The translations under genes and the position numbers were made by a program. From NCBI GenBank assembly GCA_013152945.1, contig JAADFL010000078.1, forward strand, positions 1 through 64,000: a DNA stretch of 64,000 bases. Reading direction: 5' to 3'. This DNA comes from Deltaproteobacteria bacterium (lineage in GTDB: Bacteria; Myxococcota_A; JAADFL01). The notes beneath the pieces are model-generated. The model had not been told where the DNA came from and did not search any database. It saw only the letters and a list, made by a program, of their open reading frames with translations. Below, piece after piece: positions 56,303 to 64,000 of the stretch (position 1 is the stretch's first letter; every line of letters starts with the position of its first letter).

Positions 56303-56896
56303 GTGACCGATCTAAAAGAACGCCTCTTGATCAGGCGACTGAAACGAGGCAACCCGGAAGCTTTCAGGACTCTAATCGACTTGTATCAACAGAGAATTTA
56401 CAACCTGTGTTTTAGGTTCATGGGTAATCGTGCAGATGCGGAAGACGTTGCCCAGGATGTTTTCTGTACAATATTTTTAAAGGTTGGAACGTTCCGTGGT
56501 GATAGCAGCCTATCGACTTGGATATACCGAATTGCGATCAATCATAGCAAGAACAAGTTGAAATATCTTGCCAGGAGGAAAACCGAATCCCTGGATAACA
56601 TGAGGGCTGCGGGCACAGGGTTGAATAATCCTGATTCGTCCAATATGGGCGGCCCTGCCAAGATGCTGGAGAGCAGTGATTTGAAGAACATTGTCCAGGA
56701 AGAAATCTTGTATTTGGATGAAGAACGCAGGCTTGTATTGATATTAAGAGATATTCAGGAATTGTCCTATTCAGAGATAACGCGAATAACCGGGCTCCCA
56801 GTTGGAACAGTGAAGTCGCGCCTTCACAGGGCCAGGATGGCTCTTAAGGATCGACTTGATAGGAGATTGAAAGGGGCTGGTCAAGATGAGGCATGA
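56303..56896 (+). CDS. ECF-type RNA polymerase sigma factor
   Basis: 197 residues from a GTG 1 nt after the kinase stop. Sigma2 region (EAFRTLIDLYQQRIYNLCFRFMG, DAEDVAQDVF), sigma4 with EERRLVLILRDIQELSYSEITRITGLPVGTVKSRLHRARMALKD. No sigma3. Start is uncertain since any good SD is absent; translational coupling to the kinase is likely. Adjacent anti-sigma gene overlaps by 11 bp. Confidence 0.95.
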   Translation: MTDLKERLLIRRLKRGNPEAFRTLIDLYQQRIYNLCFRFMGNRADAEDVAQDVFCTIFLKVGTFRGDSSLSTWIYRIAINHSKNKLKYLARRKTESLDNMRAAGTGLNNPDSSNMGGPAKMLESSDLKNIVQEEILYLDEERRLVLILRDIQELSYSEITRITGLPVGTVKSRLHRARMALKDRLDRRLKGAGQDEA

Positions 56897-57644
56897 TGAA
56901 GCACGTAAGCTCTTCAGCAGGCATGCCGACAACGAGTTGAATGAAAGGGAACTCGCTGAATTCGAGGCTCACCTTGCAGAATGCGTTATCTGCAGGGAGG
57001 AATGGGAGCGTTTCAAGGGAGCACTCGATATGGTGAAAAGCCTTGATGAAGAACCTGTTCCGGATAAATTCGTCGAAGGAGTATTGCTGAAGCTGAAAAG
57101 CAGGAACAAGGGAGCATACCTACGGCTCAAGTCCGGTGGAATTCCATATTACTTCAGGGTGCCGTTCGAATTGTTTTCCTTCTTGATGATTATTATATTG
57201 GCTTCACTGATTTTGATTCAGAATCTTTCACATAGAATAAAACCCATGGAAGATAAGCAGATACACCTGGAAAAGACGGGAGGAGAATCAACCGGTCATG
57301 ATAATGTCCTGAAAGTCCGGTCAAACAAGTCTCTTCGTATTGATTTGAAGCGGGAGGTTCTTAAGTACAAGTTGATATTGCAGCAACCATCCAGGAATAT
57401 TGAAAAAGGAGTAATCGACCTGGCCAAGTCTTTCGGTGCCGAATTGAAGAAAGGCACTTCTGAAAAAGAGAGCAATGTTAAAAACGGCAGGCCGTTGGTA
57501 TTTATTATACCAAAGGCCCGTTTCAAGGGCTTCATGTCTCAGTTACTGAAGGGTGTCAAGGTAAAGGTCGAGAGAGAAAGCTATTTTTCGAAGAAGACTT
57601 TGAACGGCGTGGAAGTACAAATCGCGTTTGAACACCCCAGGTAG
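56886..57644 (+). CDS. anti-sigma factor with zinc-finger (ZAS) motif
   Basis: 252 residues. N-terminal ZAS motif H29-L-A-E-C33-V-I-C36, a membrane helix at 94-113 (FELFSFLMIIILASLILIQN) and an extracytoplasmic domain (115-252). It would hold the ECF sigma at the membrane until a signal arrives. The outer domain resembles none I know; a helix-strand-rich domain (VLKYKLILQQPSRNIEKGVIDLAKSFGAELK) suggests a stress or ligand sensor. Overlaps the sigma stop. Confidence 0.92.
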   Translation: MRHDEARKLFSRHADNELNERELAEFEAHLAECVICREEWERFKGALDMVKSLDEEPVPDKFVEGVLLKLKSRNKGAYLRLKSGGIPYYFRVPFELFSFLMIIILASLILIQNLSHRIKPMEDKQIHLEKTGGESTGHDNVLKVRSNKSLRIDLKREVLKYKLILQQPSRNIEKGVIDLAKSFGAELKKGTSEKESNVKNGRPLVFIIPKARFKGFMSQLLKGVKVKVERESYFSKKTLNGVEVQIAFEHPR

Positions 57645-57855
57645 AAGGGTGGATCGTAGGATTCAGGCTGTCCTGTTTGCAAGATGCGACATTGATTTGG
57701 GGGAAATAGAAATGGAAATAGAAAAGAGTTATTGAAATTGATTCTGCTTGATCAGGCTGAAGCGGATACTGCCGACTTTTTCCCCATCTACGATCATACC
57801 AATCAAATGATCCAATCCCGCCAGGATCTAAAAGACAGGCCCCTACGGTTGAATA

Positions 57856-58509
57856 TTACTTTTGGTCTGATACCGGTTGTTCCGGTGAACCGGCATTTGA
57901 ATTAGTATCGACTCTTTCTACTATTGTACCCTCGGGCGGGGGCGCTGAAGTCAGGTGTCGAATTTTTCTTTCCCTCTGTGTTGTCAATTTCAAAATTATT
58001 TCTTTGAGTTCTTCGTTGTTGAGTTTGGAAAGAGCCTGGATGGTTTCATCGAGGATATCTTTGTCACGAGTAGCTTCATCTCTCAATGAGGTGACCAGTT
58101 CATTGAAGGGCTCCACCAAGTCCTTGAGTTCATCCTTTTTACGAAGCCGGCCTACTTCCTTGAGGTGACCTGCCGCCAGGTCCATCAGGCTCCTGCGGAT
58201 CCTATACATGGGCCCGGCGATTCGATGGGTCATGAGGACTCCCACCAGTATAACGCTTAATGCCTGAACCAGAATGAATAAGCCAAGGTAGATTAGTAAT
58301 CTCTGGTCCCCCCAGGCCACCATGTCCTTCAGCTCGGGATTAGTAATGTTCATGATCTCTGTTGCTTCCCGGGCCTTGTCATAGACCATGTAACCCAGGA
58401 TGCAGGAAATCGCCGTACTCATCAAGAGTACTGAACCTACATACTTGAGTTGAAACCGCTTGTCGATCAAGTAGGTGCGTTGAAAAAATCCAGGCCTTTT
58501 CTCGGCCAT
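57856..58509 (-). CDS. HAMP-domain membrane protein
   Basis: 217 residues; ATG with GGGAG 8 nt upstream. Two membrane helices (~23-43, 71-93), a short periplasmic loop (~44-70, KAREATEIMNITNPELKDM), a HAMP domain starting at IAGPMYRIRRSL (98-109) and a short coiled helix. No kinase or MCP signalling domain follows, so it is a truncated-looking or stand-alone HAMP adaptor. Polar, Pro-rich tail. Confidence 0.85.
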   Translation of the reverse strand: MAEKRPGFFQRTYLIDKRFQLKYVGSVLLMSTAISCILGYMVYDKAREATEIMNITNPELKDMVAWGDQRLLIYLGLFILVQALSVILVGVLMTHRIAGPMYRIRRSLMDLAAGHLKEVGRLRKKDELKDLVEPFNELVTSLRDEATRDKDILDETIQALSKLNNEELKEIILKLTTQRERKIRHLTSAPPPEGTIVERVDTNSNAGSPEQPVSDQK

Positions 58510-58578
58510 ATTGTACTCTCCCATTCACAAATAGAACGAATTACTTTGAAAGTAATTATCCATCAGATGTCCGGTATG

Positions 58579-59955
58579 TCAAGCTTTTTCATTACCATCA
58601 TCATCCGGAATATCCATGTCTTTTTCTCGAAAAACTTTAGCAAACTTTTTTTTGACCATCTCTATGGCCTGGTTTCTGCCGGTTATTGTTCCCTCAAGGC
58701 GGCCGTCTTCCACAAAGGCGAGGATTTTTCCAAAAATGGGCCCCGGGTCTAAACCAATTGAGATCAAGTCATGGCCCGTGATCAATGGTTTTTCCAAAGC
58801 CGGCGTGTTTTTAAACTCGGCCCGCTTGGCTATGCAGTATTCATAGTTTTCAAGGTTTCCATGGCTTGCAAGGCAGTCGGCCTTGTGCAATTCGAGGAGG
58901 TCGAAAATATCCTCTCTTGCCAGGAATTTTTTTAATTTTGCCTCTCTCATGTGCACTGTATCGCCTATCCGCATATGATCCTTCACAAGGCCGACCAACC
59001 TGTTGGTCTGCGAGTTGGAAAGTCTGAGCCTCCCGGCTATTCGTGCTGCTATTTCCGCCCCTTTTTTAGCGTGGCCATTGAATCTTATTCTGTCCGATTC
59101 AGAATATGTACTTGGTTTACCGATGTCATGGATTAAAGCGGCAAGGCGAAGGACCGGGTCGTCGCTCTCTATGTTTTTCAATGTCAGCAAGGAATGGAAA
59201 TAGACATCTCCCTCGGGATGGAACTCTTTGGGTTGGGCTGTTTCTTTCATACTTTCGACCTCGGGAATAACATGTTTCAAGATCCCCAGGTCATCCAGTA
59301 GTTTAATGCCATAGCTCGCATTGTCGGCGCCGAGTAACTTGAATAGTTCCTCTCTTATCCGTTCTGCACTAACCGAAACAATTTTAGTGGAAGAACGCCT
59401 GATGGCATCAGCCGTATTTTCATCTATGCTGAAATCCAAGACTGTGGCGAACCTGACGGCCCTGAATATGCGCAGCCTGTCTTCTTCGAACCTGGCATTG
59501 GGATCGCCGATGGCCCGGATAGTCCGGTGGTTCAAATCCTCGATGCCGCCTACGAAGTCTAAAATTTTATTTTTGACAGGATCGAACATGAGCCCGTTTA
59601 CCGTGAAATCGCGCCTGTTGGCGTCTTCTTTCGGATCAACAGTGAACACAACTTTGTCAGGCCTCCTCTTGTCCGAGTAGCTGCCGTCACGTCTGAATGT
59701 TGCCAAATCGAAGGCAAAACCGTTTTCAATGACACGAACGACGCCGAAGGATCTGCCCACGGGAATTGTGTGCCTGAAAAGAGATTCAATATTCTTTGGA
59801 GTGGCCGAAGTGCCGATATCGAAATCAAAGGGCTCTCGATTGAGCATCATGTCCCGCACAGCTCCGCCTACGAACAGACCTATGTATCCTGCCTCCTGTA
59901 ATTTTCTTACTATGAGTTCGGCAGTCTCTTTTTTGTTCAATGCAGGTTCTGTCAT
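58579..59955 (-). CDS. CCA-adding/poly(A) polymerase-type nucleotidyltransferase with HD domain
   Basis: 458 residues. Class II nucleotidyltransferase head: LFVGGAVRDMMLNREPFDFDIGTSATP (28-53; G30-G-A-V-R-D35 and metal Asp D44/D46), RRDGSYSD and RRDFTVNGLMFDP. Later HD-type metal phosphohydrolase motif LAALIHDIGKPSTYS and HAKKGAEIAARI. The HD part occurs in bacterial CCA enzymes and in relatives. CCA-adding versus A-adding versus poly(A) activity cannot be told by eye. Start overlaps the previous stop (TGATG). Confidence 0.93.
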   Translation of the reverse strand: MTEPALNKKETAELIVRKLQEAGYIGLFVGGAVRDMMLNREPFDFDIGTSATPKNIESLFRHTIPVGRSFGVVRVIENGFAFDLATFRRDGSYSDKRRPDKVVFTVDPKEDANRRDFTVNGLMFDPVKNKILDFVGGIEDLNHRTIRAIGDPNARFEEDRLRIFRAVRFATVLDFSIDENTADAIRRSSTKIVSVSAERIREELFKLLGADNASYGIKLLDDLGILKHVIPEVESMKETAQPKEFHPEGDVYFHSLLTLKNIESDDPVLRLAALIHDIGKPSTYSESDRIRFNGHAKKGAEIAARIAGRLRLSNSQTNRLVGLVKDHMRIGDTVHMREAKLKKFLAREDIFDLLELHKADCLASHGNLENYEYCIAKRAEFKNTPALEKPLITGHDLISIGLDPGPIFGKILAFVEDGRLEGTITGRNQAIEMVKKKFAKVFREKDMDIPDDDGNEKA

Positions 59956-62921
59956 CAATGTCGTTTTTTCCCGGCAGGCCGGCGCCTGGCCCCAAGGGCG
60001 GAAAGTATTTGTTTGAATGATAAAATAGAGCCGCCTGCCGGGCTCTCCAGGGCTATGCCGTAATTATCGGACCGTCCCATTATTATCCATCCGTCAACAA
60101 GAGGCGTATGTTTGAGACGCTGGCGCTCATCTTTCTCCAGCCTGTTGAGGTTTGTGGTTAAATTGTTCAATGTTGCGCCGCTTTTACCGTCGAGACTTAT
60201 CAATGTCCTTTTGGGCCTGGTATAATTGACGACCAGAAGGGCCGGAGGTTTTTCACCCGGCTTGCCCGGATCCGCATTATGGCGGATCCATTGAACCATT
60301 GGAGATGGGTCCGACAGGTGAAGGCAAGTAACTTCTTTCTTTTTTTTCCCGGTCCTCGACGGCAATCTCACAAAGGACTTTTTGGAATATCGCATGTCAT
60401 TCGCCATCATTTCCTGGAACCGGTTGCGGAATATTTCCCCTTCTCTCTCAAATGGGTTTGCTTTCAAGATCAAGCTTGCGTCAGGTTTGCATCCCATTTC
60501 TTCTACAAGAGCGCAGGTGTATTCGCACAGGTACATCCCTCTCTTTAGAAGATAGAGATCCCCCTCACTTCTCGGTGTGCCGTGCATCCGGTTACGCTCG
60601 CATAATCCAATAAAGATCCCCAAGGGGGTGTTCCAGGGTTCACTTGTAACAGGCAGCAGCATCATCGAGCATAATTCAGTATATGAGGCAAGCCAGGGCG
60701 CTCCCCGGGGCAAAACCCCGTGCTCTATCAGTTCCTGGGAGAAAAAGGCCGAAACAAGGTGGTCGAATGAAAGCGGGCTTGGCAAAGTAATAGCGGTATG
60801 TCTGATGTTCATGTTTTGAATATTGTTTAATACCAGAGATGGCCGCATGTAGATCAGGGCCGCAGTAGAAGCGGTTTCCTGTCTGAATGATCTCCGGTCG
60901 ATGGATCCGGACTCTTCGCCGGGGCCAAGCCCGATGGTCAAATGACTGTATTTTACTCCTTTGCTGTCTGGATAATGGAATTTCGGCCTGAACCTGACCA
61001 GATCTCTTTCACCAAGTATGACATAAGGTGAAATTTCCCTGTTGAATCCTTTAGGGACAAACGGGGCCTCTTTTCGGGTGTTGAAATGCCCGCCAAGATG
61101 CCTATAGGTCGCAGGGCCGGCAAGTATGGCATTTGTTGGAGCCTGATCTTCCAGCCTGAAGGCGAGGTTTACGGTTGAGCCAACGGCAGTCAACTGCATT
61201 CTTTCATATGTCCCGGTATTGCCGACGACCGCTTCTCCCGTGTTGATGCCTATCCTGGTTTCAAGTGGGGGAAGGCTTTTTGCCAAGCGCCTGTTCTTAT
61301 TGAACTTATCCAGTTCACCAAGCATGGCCAGGGCGGCCTTTACAGCTCTATATGGATGATGACCGCCCGAATCACCGCGAAACAGTACCATCAGGCCGTC
61401 GCCCAAGTACTTGTCCACGAGTCCGTTATATTCGCGAATTACTTCACCTAATGCTCCAAAATAGTCATTGAGCGTATCAAGGACTTCTTTTGGATCCCGG
61501 TCCGCTGAATAGGCTGTGAAACCCTGCAAGTCTGCCACTAATATCGTGAGTACTTCTTTGCGTCCTCCAAGAACAGCAGCCTTGGATTCCTGCTCACGAC
61601 CTGCAATGAAAGCAACGTGCCTTTTTACGGCCGCATCCAGGTTGGCATTTTCCAAAAGTGAATTGATTCGCTCAATCAACCTGTTGTCCGCGAGGCTCCT
61701 GGCCAGTCCCAGAGCTTCGTCAAGGAGACTGGTGGTTTTTTCAACAAGTTCGGTATTACCAGGTTCCCTGCGTAGCCTGTCCCCAAGGAGTTTTGCCCTG
61801 TCATACTTTGTCGTAGCAACTTGCCGCAATGCATCGACAGCCTCGAAATCGTTTTGGGCCAGGCCAAAGGCTTCAGCAGCTCTTTTTTCTGCTCCCATAT
61901 CGCGGAGAATTCTGCCCCGTAGCCTGGATGCTACCGCAAGTCCGAACTTGTTGTTGAGCCGCGTGAAGCTTGGAAGTGCCACGTTGTCCAGCATGTCCAA
62001 GGCATTGCCAAGCTCACCTTTTCGCCATGTGATTTTCGCCAGGTTCTTTATTGCAAATGCTTCTACAAGCTTAAGCCCCGAAGCCCTGCTTATCTGAAGG
62101 CATTCCTCAAAAAGGGAAACTGCGGTTTCTTCGCGTCCAAGACCTGCATGTGCTCGCCCAAGATCATTGAGAATATGAGCGAGTTGATATTGATCCGTGA
62201 GTTTCCTGGCTGCAGCCAGACCTCGTTTGAGTATGCCCAATGCGGCATCGTGGTTGCCTTGATCCAGTAACAAACGTCCGAGTTCACCGCATGCCCGGGC
62301 CTGACCGTAATAGTCCTTTTCAGTGACATAGAGTTCAAGAGCGATTTCAAACCATTTGCCGGCCTGCTCCGTACGACCTATTGCGCCGAAGAAGAGGCCT
62401 ATACTTCTTGCAGCAGCAGCCCTCTCGCTTTTTCGGGAACCGGCCAGACTGTATGCCGCTTTCAACCTTTCGTATGCATCGAGGTACTCACGTCTCTCCA
62501 GGAGAATTCTTCCCTCGGCCAGTGCCAATCTGCATTTTGCCAAGCCATATCGTCTCGTTTGTCGCTTGTCGGCTTCACGAAGCAGTTCCAAAGCCATTTG
62601 TTGATTCTGATCACCTCTTTGGCGCCTCAGGTTTTCAGCGATGGCAGCAGCTGAAAGAGCGATAAAGGTCTGGTTCTGTTCGGCAAGGAAGAATTGGTAA
62701 GATGCTTCCAGTATTGCCTCTGCTTTTTCGTGCCTTCCCGTGTCCGATAGCACCTCTCCGAGCATAAGATTGATAACGGCTGATTCTTCACCTTGTGTGT
62801 TTTCAGCCGCGCTTTCAAGAACTGAAATCGCTTTTTCGTGCCTTCCGTTACGCCTCAGGGAAGTGATGTCCTTTTTAATTTGATCCCTGTTGTTCTGTTT
62901 TGTAGTTCTCGTTGTTCCCAC
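59955..62921 (-). CDS. TPR-linked class III adenylate/guanylate cyclase
   Basis: 988 residues from GTG at 62921 (GGAG 8 nt upstream); TTG 62927 overlapping the previous stop is possible. TPRs over ~10-420. Cyclase domain ~455-640: metal Asp in LTILVADLQGFTAYSADRD and in DKYLGDGLMVLF, and GSTVNLAFRLE. Ser at the site that is Asp in adenylate-specific IIIa enzymes leaves nucleotide choice open. The C-terminal ~340 residues (QEELIEHGVLPRGAPW...) are of unknown type. No membrane helix. Likely makes cAMP for CNB proteins. Confidence 0.9.
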   Translation of the reverse strand: MGTTRTTKQNNRDQIKKDITSLRRNGRHEKAISVLESAAENTQGEESAVINLMLGEVLSDTGRHEKAEAILEASYQFFLAEQNQTFIALSAAAIAENLRRQRGDQNQQMALELLREADKRQTRRYGLAKCRLALAEGRILLERREYLDAYERLKAAYSLAGSRKSERAAAARSIGLFFGAIGRTEQAGKWFEIALELYVTEKDYYGQARACGELGRLLLDQGNHDAALGILKRGLAAARKLTDQYQLAHILNDLGRAHAGLGREETAVSLFEECLQISRASGLKLVEAFAIKNLAKITWRKGELGNALDMLDNVALPSFTRLNNKFGLAVASRLRGRILRDMGAEKRAAEAFGLAQNDFEAVDALRQVATTKYDRAKLLGDRLRREPGNTELVEKTTSLLDEALGLARSLADNRLIERINSLLENANLDAAVKRHVAFIAGREQESKAAVLGGRKEVLTILVADLQGFTAYSADRDPKEVLDTLNDYFGALGEVIREYNGLVDKYLGDGLMVLFRGDSGGHHPYRAVKAALAMLGELDKFNKNRRLAKSLPPLETRIGINTGEAVVGNTGTYERMQLTAVGSTVNLAFRLEDQAPTNAILAGPATYRHLGGHFNTRKEAPFVPKGFNREISPYVILGERDLVRFRPKFHYPDSKGVKYSHLTIGLGPGEESGSIDRRSFRQETASTAALIYMRPSLVLNNIQNMNIRHTAITLPSPLSFDHLVSAFFSQELIEHGVLPRGAPWLASYTELCSMMLLPVTSEPWNTPLGIFIGLCERNRMHGTPRSEGDLYLLKRGMYLCEYTCALVEEMGCKPDASLILKANPFEREGEIFRNRFQEMMANDMRYSKKSFVRLPSRTGKKKKEVTCLHLSDPSPMVQWIRHNADPGKPGEKPPALLVVNYTRPKRTLISLDGKSGATLNNLTTNLNRLEKDERQRLKHTPLVDGWIIMGRSDNYGIALESPAGGSILSFKQILSALGARRRPAGKKRH

Positions 62922-62923
62922 TT

Positions 62924-63481
62924 TCAAAGCTCCAAATCACCGGATATTCTTTGCATGGATGCCAATGTCCTGGATAAAAATTCATCCAAACCGAATCCAA
63001 GGTCGATGCAGGAAGATATCTGCCGTCTGTCGGCGCCTGCGGCAAACCTTTTTTCCTTGAATCGTTTTTTGAGAAAAATAAGGTCCACGGCTTTCAAGCT
63101 TTTCTCCGGATGCATTAACGCAGATGCTACAATCAAGCCGGTTGTAGGATCCACTGCGTATAATGCTCTGTCGAGGTTGGATTTTCTCTCGGCCTTATTG
63201 CAATGAGCAAGGATCGCGTTTGTAAAATCCTTGTCAAAGCCTTCCTGTCCCAATATTTCCACAGCCACGATTGCATGTTTTTCAGGGTTTTGTTTCGTAA
63301 GTTCGACATCCAGGTCATGGAGCAAACCCGCGAGGCCCCATGTTTCCGGCTCTTCGCCGAATTCCGGCGCCAGGTCCTCGAGTGCAGCTTCACAGGCGAG
63401 GCAGTGCTTCCTCAAGTTCTTGTTTTTCACGTATTTCGTGAGGAGAAGCCAAGCATCTAACCGGTTCACCTGGACCTCCAT
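62924..63481 (-). CDS. HD-domain hydrolase
   Basis: 185 residues. His-Asp metal pair in LLHDLDVELTKQNPEKHA and an upstream His (RKHCLACEAAL) give the HD fold. GLIVASALMHP lies in the C-terminal half. The family hydrolyses nucleotides or cyclic nucleotides; it is coupled to the cyclase gene, so a role in the same signalling unit is possible. Start ATG, with GAGG nearby; stop overlaps the next gene's possible TTG. Confidence 0.83.
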   Translation of the reverse strand: MEVQVNRLDAWLLLTKYVKNKNLRKHCLACEAALEDLAPEFGEEPETWGLAGLLHDLDVELTKQNPEKHAIVAVEILGQEGFDKDFTNAILAHCNKAERKSNLDRALYAVDPTTGLIVASALMHPEKSLKAVDLIFLKKRFKEKRFAAGADRRQISSCIDLGFGLDEFLSRTLASMQRISGDLEL

Positions 63482-63721
63482 GAGCCTCTACTTTTTTTTG
63501 ATTTTGGTTGTTCATTGAACAGGGATAGTTGGGAGCACTTCAGGCAGGTACTCGATTTTGAAGAGGCTATCTTGTACCTGCACGCATCCATGGGTGACCA
63601 TGCATCCTTTAATGTACACCAGACATATTTCGAATTTTGCGATTTGAAATCTGCCTGTTTCATGGCAACAAAGAGTACCAGAGCATTGGACTGTTGCCAA
63701 TAATATTTATTGGCGTCGGCC
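63482..63721. other. gene-free region with several inverted repeats
   Basis: No supported gene. Inverted repeats: GCAGGTAC/GTACCTGC at 63544-63551 and 63574-63581 (22-nt loop), and GCCAATAA-TAT-TTATTGGC at 63696-63714, a perfect 8-bp stem just past the GAF gene's stop. No T-run after the latter on either strand. Confidence 0.55.
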
Positions 63722-64000
63722 TTAACTTTGGAGAAATTCTGACAGTCTGTCGGCGACTATTCCAACAAAGTCCGCATCATTTTTCGCGAATCCTCCAGGC
63801 TTGTTCAGCAATTGAATTACAGCCATTACAGGGTTGCGGCCCACAGGAGCAGTAAGGAGGTTCTCGGTTTTATAACCGGTCAATTCATCTATCTGGGGAT
63901 CGAAATGGGGTGAGGAATATGCATTGTCCAGGATGGTTATTTCCCCTGTCCTGGCTGTTCTGCCGGCTACGCCTTTTCCCATCGGCAGGGACAAGCCTTC
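63722..64000 (-). CDS. GAF-domain protein, C-terminal end (truncated by the window)
   Basis: The frame runs off the window edge; 92 residues seen. GAF signatures: PMGKGVAGRTARTGEITILDNAY, then TENLLTAPVGRNPVMAVIQLLNKPGGF and an end helix DADFVGIVADRLSEFLQS. Likely a sensor domain; whatever precedes it is outside the window. Similar to the GAF region of the HD-GYP protein at 8188-9366, but no effector is visible at this C-terminus. Confidence 0.83.
   Translation of the reverse strand, partial: EGLSLPMGKGVAGRTARTGEITILDNAYSSPHFDPQIDELTGYKTENLLTAPVGRNPVMAVIQLLNKPGGFAKNDADFVGIVADRLSEFLQS

Noticed and set aside
57729-57827. Short minus-strand frame encoding GLDHLIGMIVDGEKVGSI
   Set aside because: Under 35 codons, no usable SD or start; probably chance, although it reads like protein.
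63515-63703. 62-codon plus-strand frame upstream of the GAF gene end
   Set aside because: TTG start without SD; the region holds inverted repeats and a competing frame on the other strand.

Overview
The window reads as one contiguous bacterial chromosome segment, densely coded on both strands, with no rRNA, tRNA, phage, IS or CRISPR sequence that I can recognise. The gene content points to a deltaproteobacterial or Myxococcota-like Gram-negative. The reasons are AgmX/PglI-type TonB-like C-terminal domains, a TolQ/TolR motor embedded in a run of very large TPR proteins that resembles the Myxococcus agl/glt gliding machinery, many lipoproteins, a sigma-54 activator, HD-GYP signalling, and the CGDDGCGGSCG-type cysteine motif. 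Base composition is moderate in most genes, with one clearly GC-richer gene (25244-28309). The exact taxon cannot be fixed from this sequence.

Layout. 1-5067 (+): a TPR lipoprotein and a small periplasmic protein, both with AgmX-like C-termini, a HEAT-repeat lipoprotein between them, then a lone imidazolonepropionase. 5177-7049 (-): NAD-dependent epimerase and acyltransferase. 7224-8162 (+): an RNase HII-like protein. 8188-9900 (-): GAF/HD-GYP phosphodiesterase and an Rrf2 regulator. 10129-15474 (+): four tightly coupled radical-SAM enzymes, three of them with a B12-binding-like N-terminus. 15708-17516 (-): a small Cys-containing protein behind a sigma-54-like promoter, and a PAS-AAA sigma-54 activator. 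17721-25014: amidase, SGNH hydrolase, ASH-like lipoprotein, DacB-type carboxypeptidase and a TPR lipoprotein. 25244-28309 (-): a secreted protein built from about 20 four-cysteine CC modules. 28632-32191 (-): Mpl, a serine hydrolase and an LD-carboxypeptidase, which look like a muropeptide-recycling operon.

32363-51348 (+) is the main system: a long co-directional operon-like run behind a good promoter. It encodes a PEGA-like periplasmic protein, three large TPR/coiled-coil envelope proteins, a small exported protein, one ExbB/TolQ, two ExbD/TolR (one without the usual membrane Asp), an FHA-like/transmembrane/TonB-like AgmX protein, a coiled-coil protein, a cNMP-binding protein and a 1588-residue surface protein with FG-GAP and Ig-like repeats. 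Together they suggest a proton-driven trans-envelope machine. 51484-57644 (+) continues with a small exported protein, a beta-barrel, a Wza-like export lipoprotein, a Wzc-like tyrosine kinase, and an ECF sigma/anti-sigma pair, i.e. polysaccharide export and its control.

57856-64000 (-): a HAMP membrane protein, a CCA/poly(A)-type nucleotidyltransferase, a TPR-linked class III nucleotide cyclase, an HD hydrolase and the end of a GAF protein. Cyclic nucleotide synthesis here and a cNMP-binding protein inside the envelope operon suggest, but do not prove, a common signalling theme.
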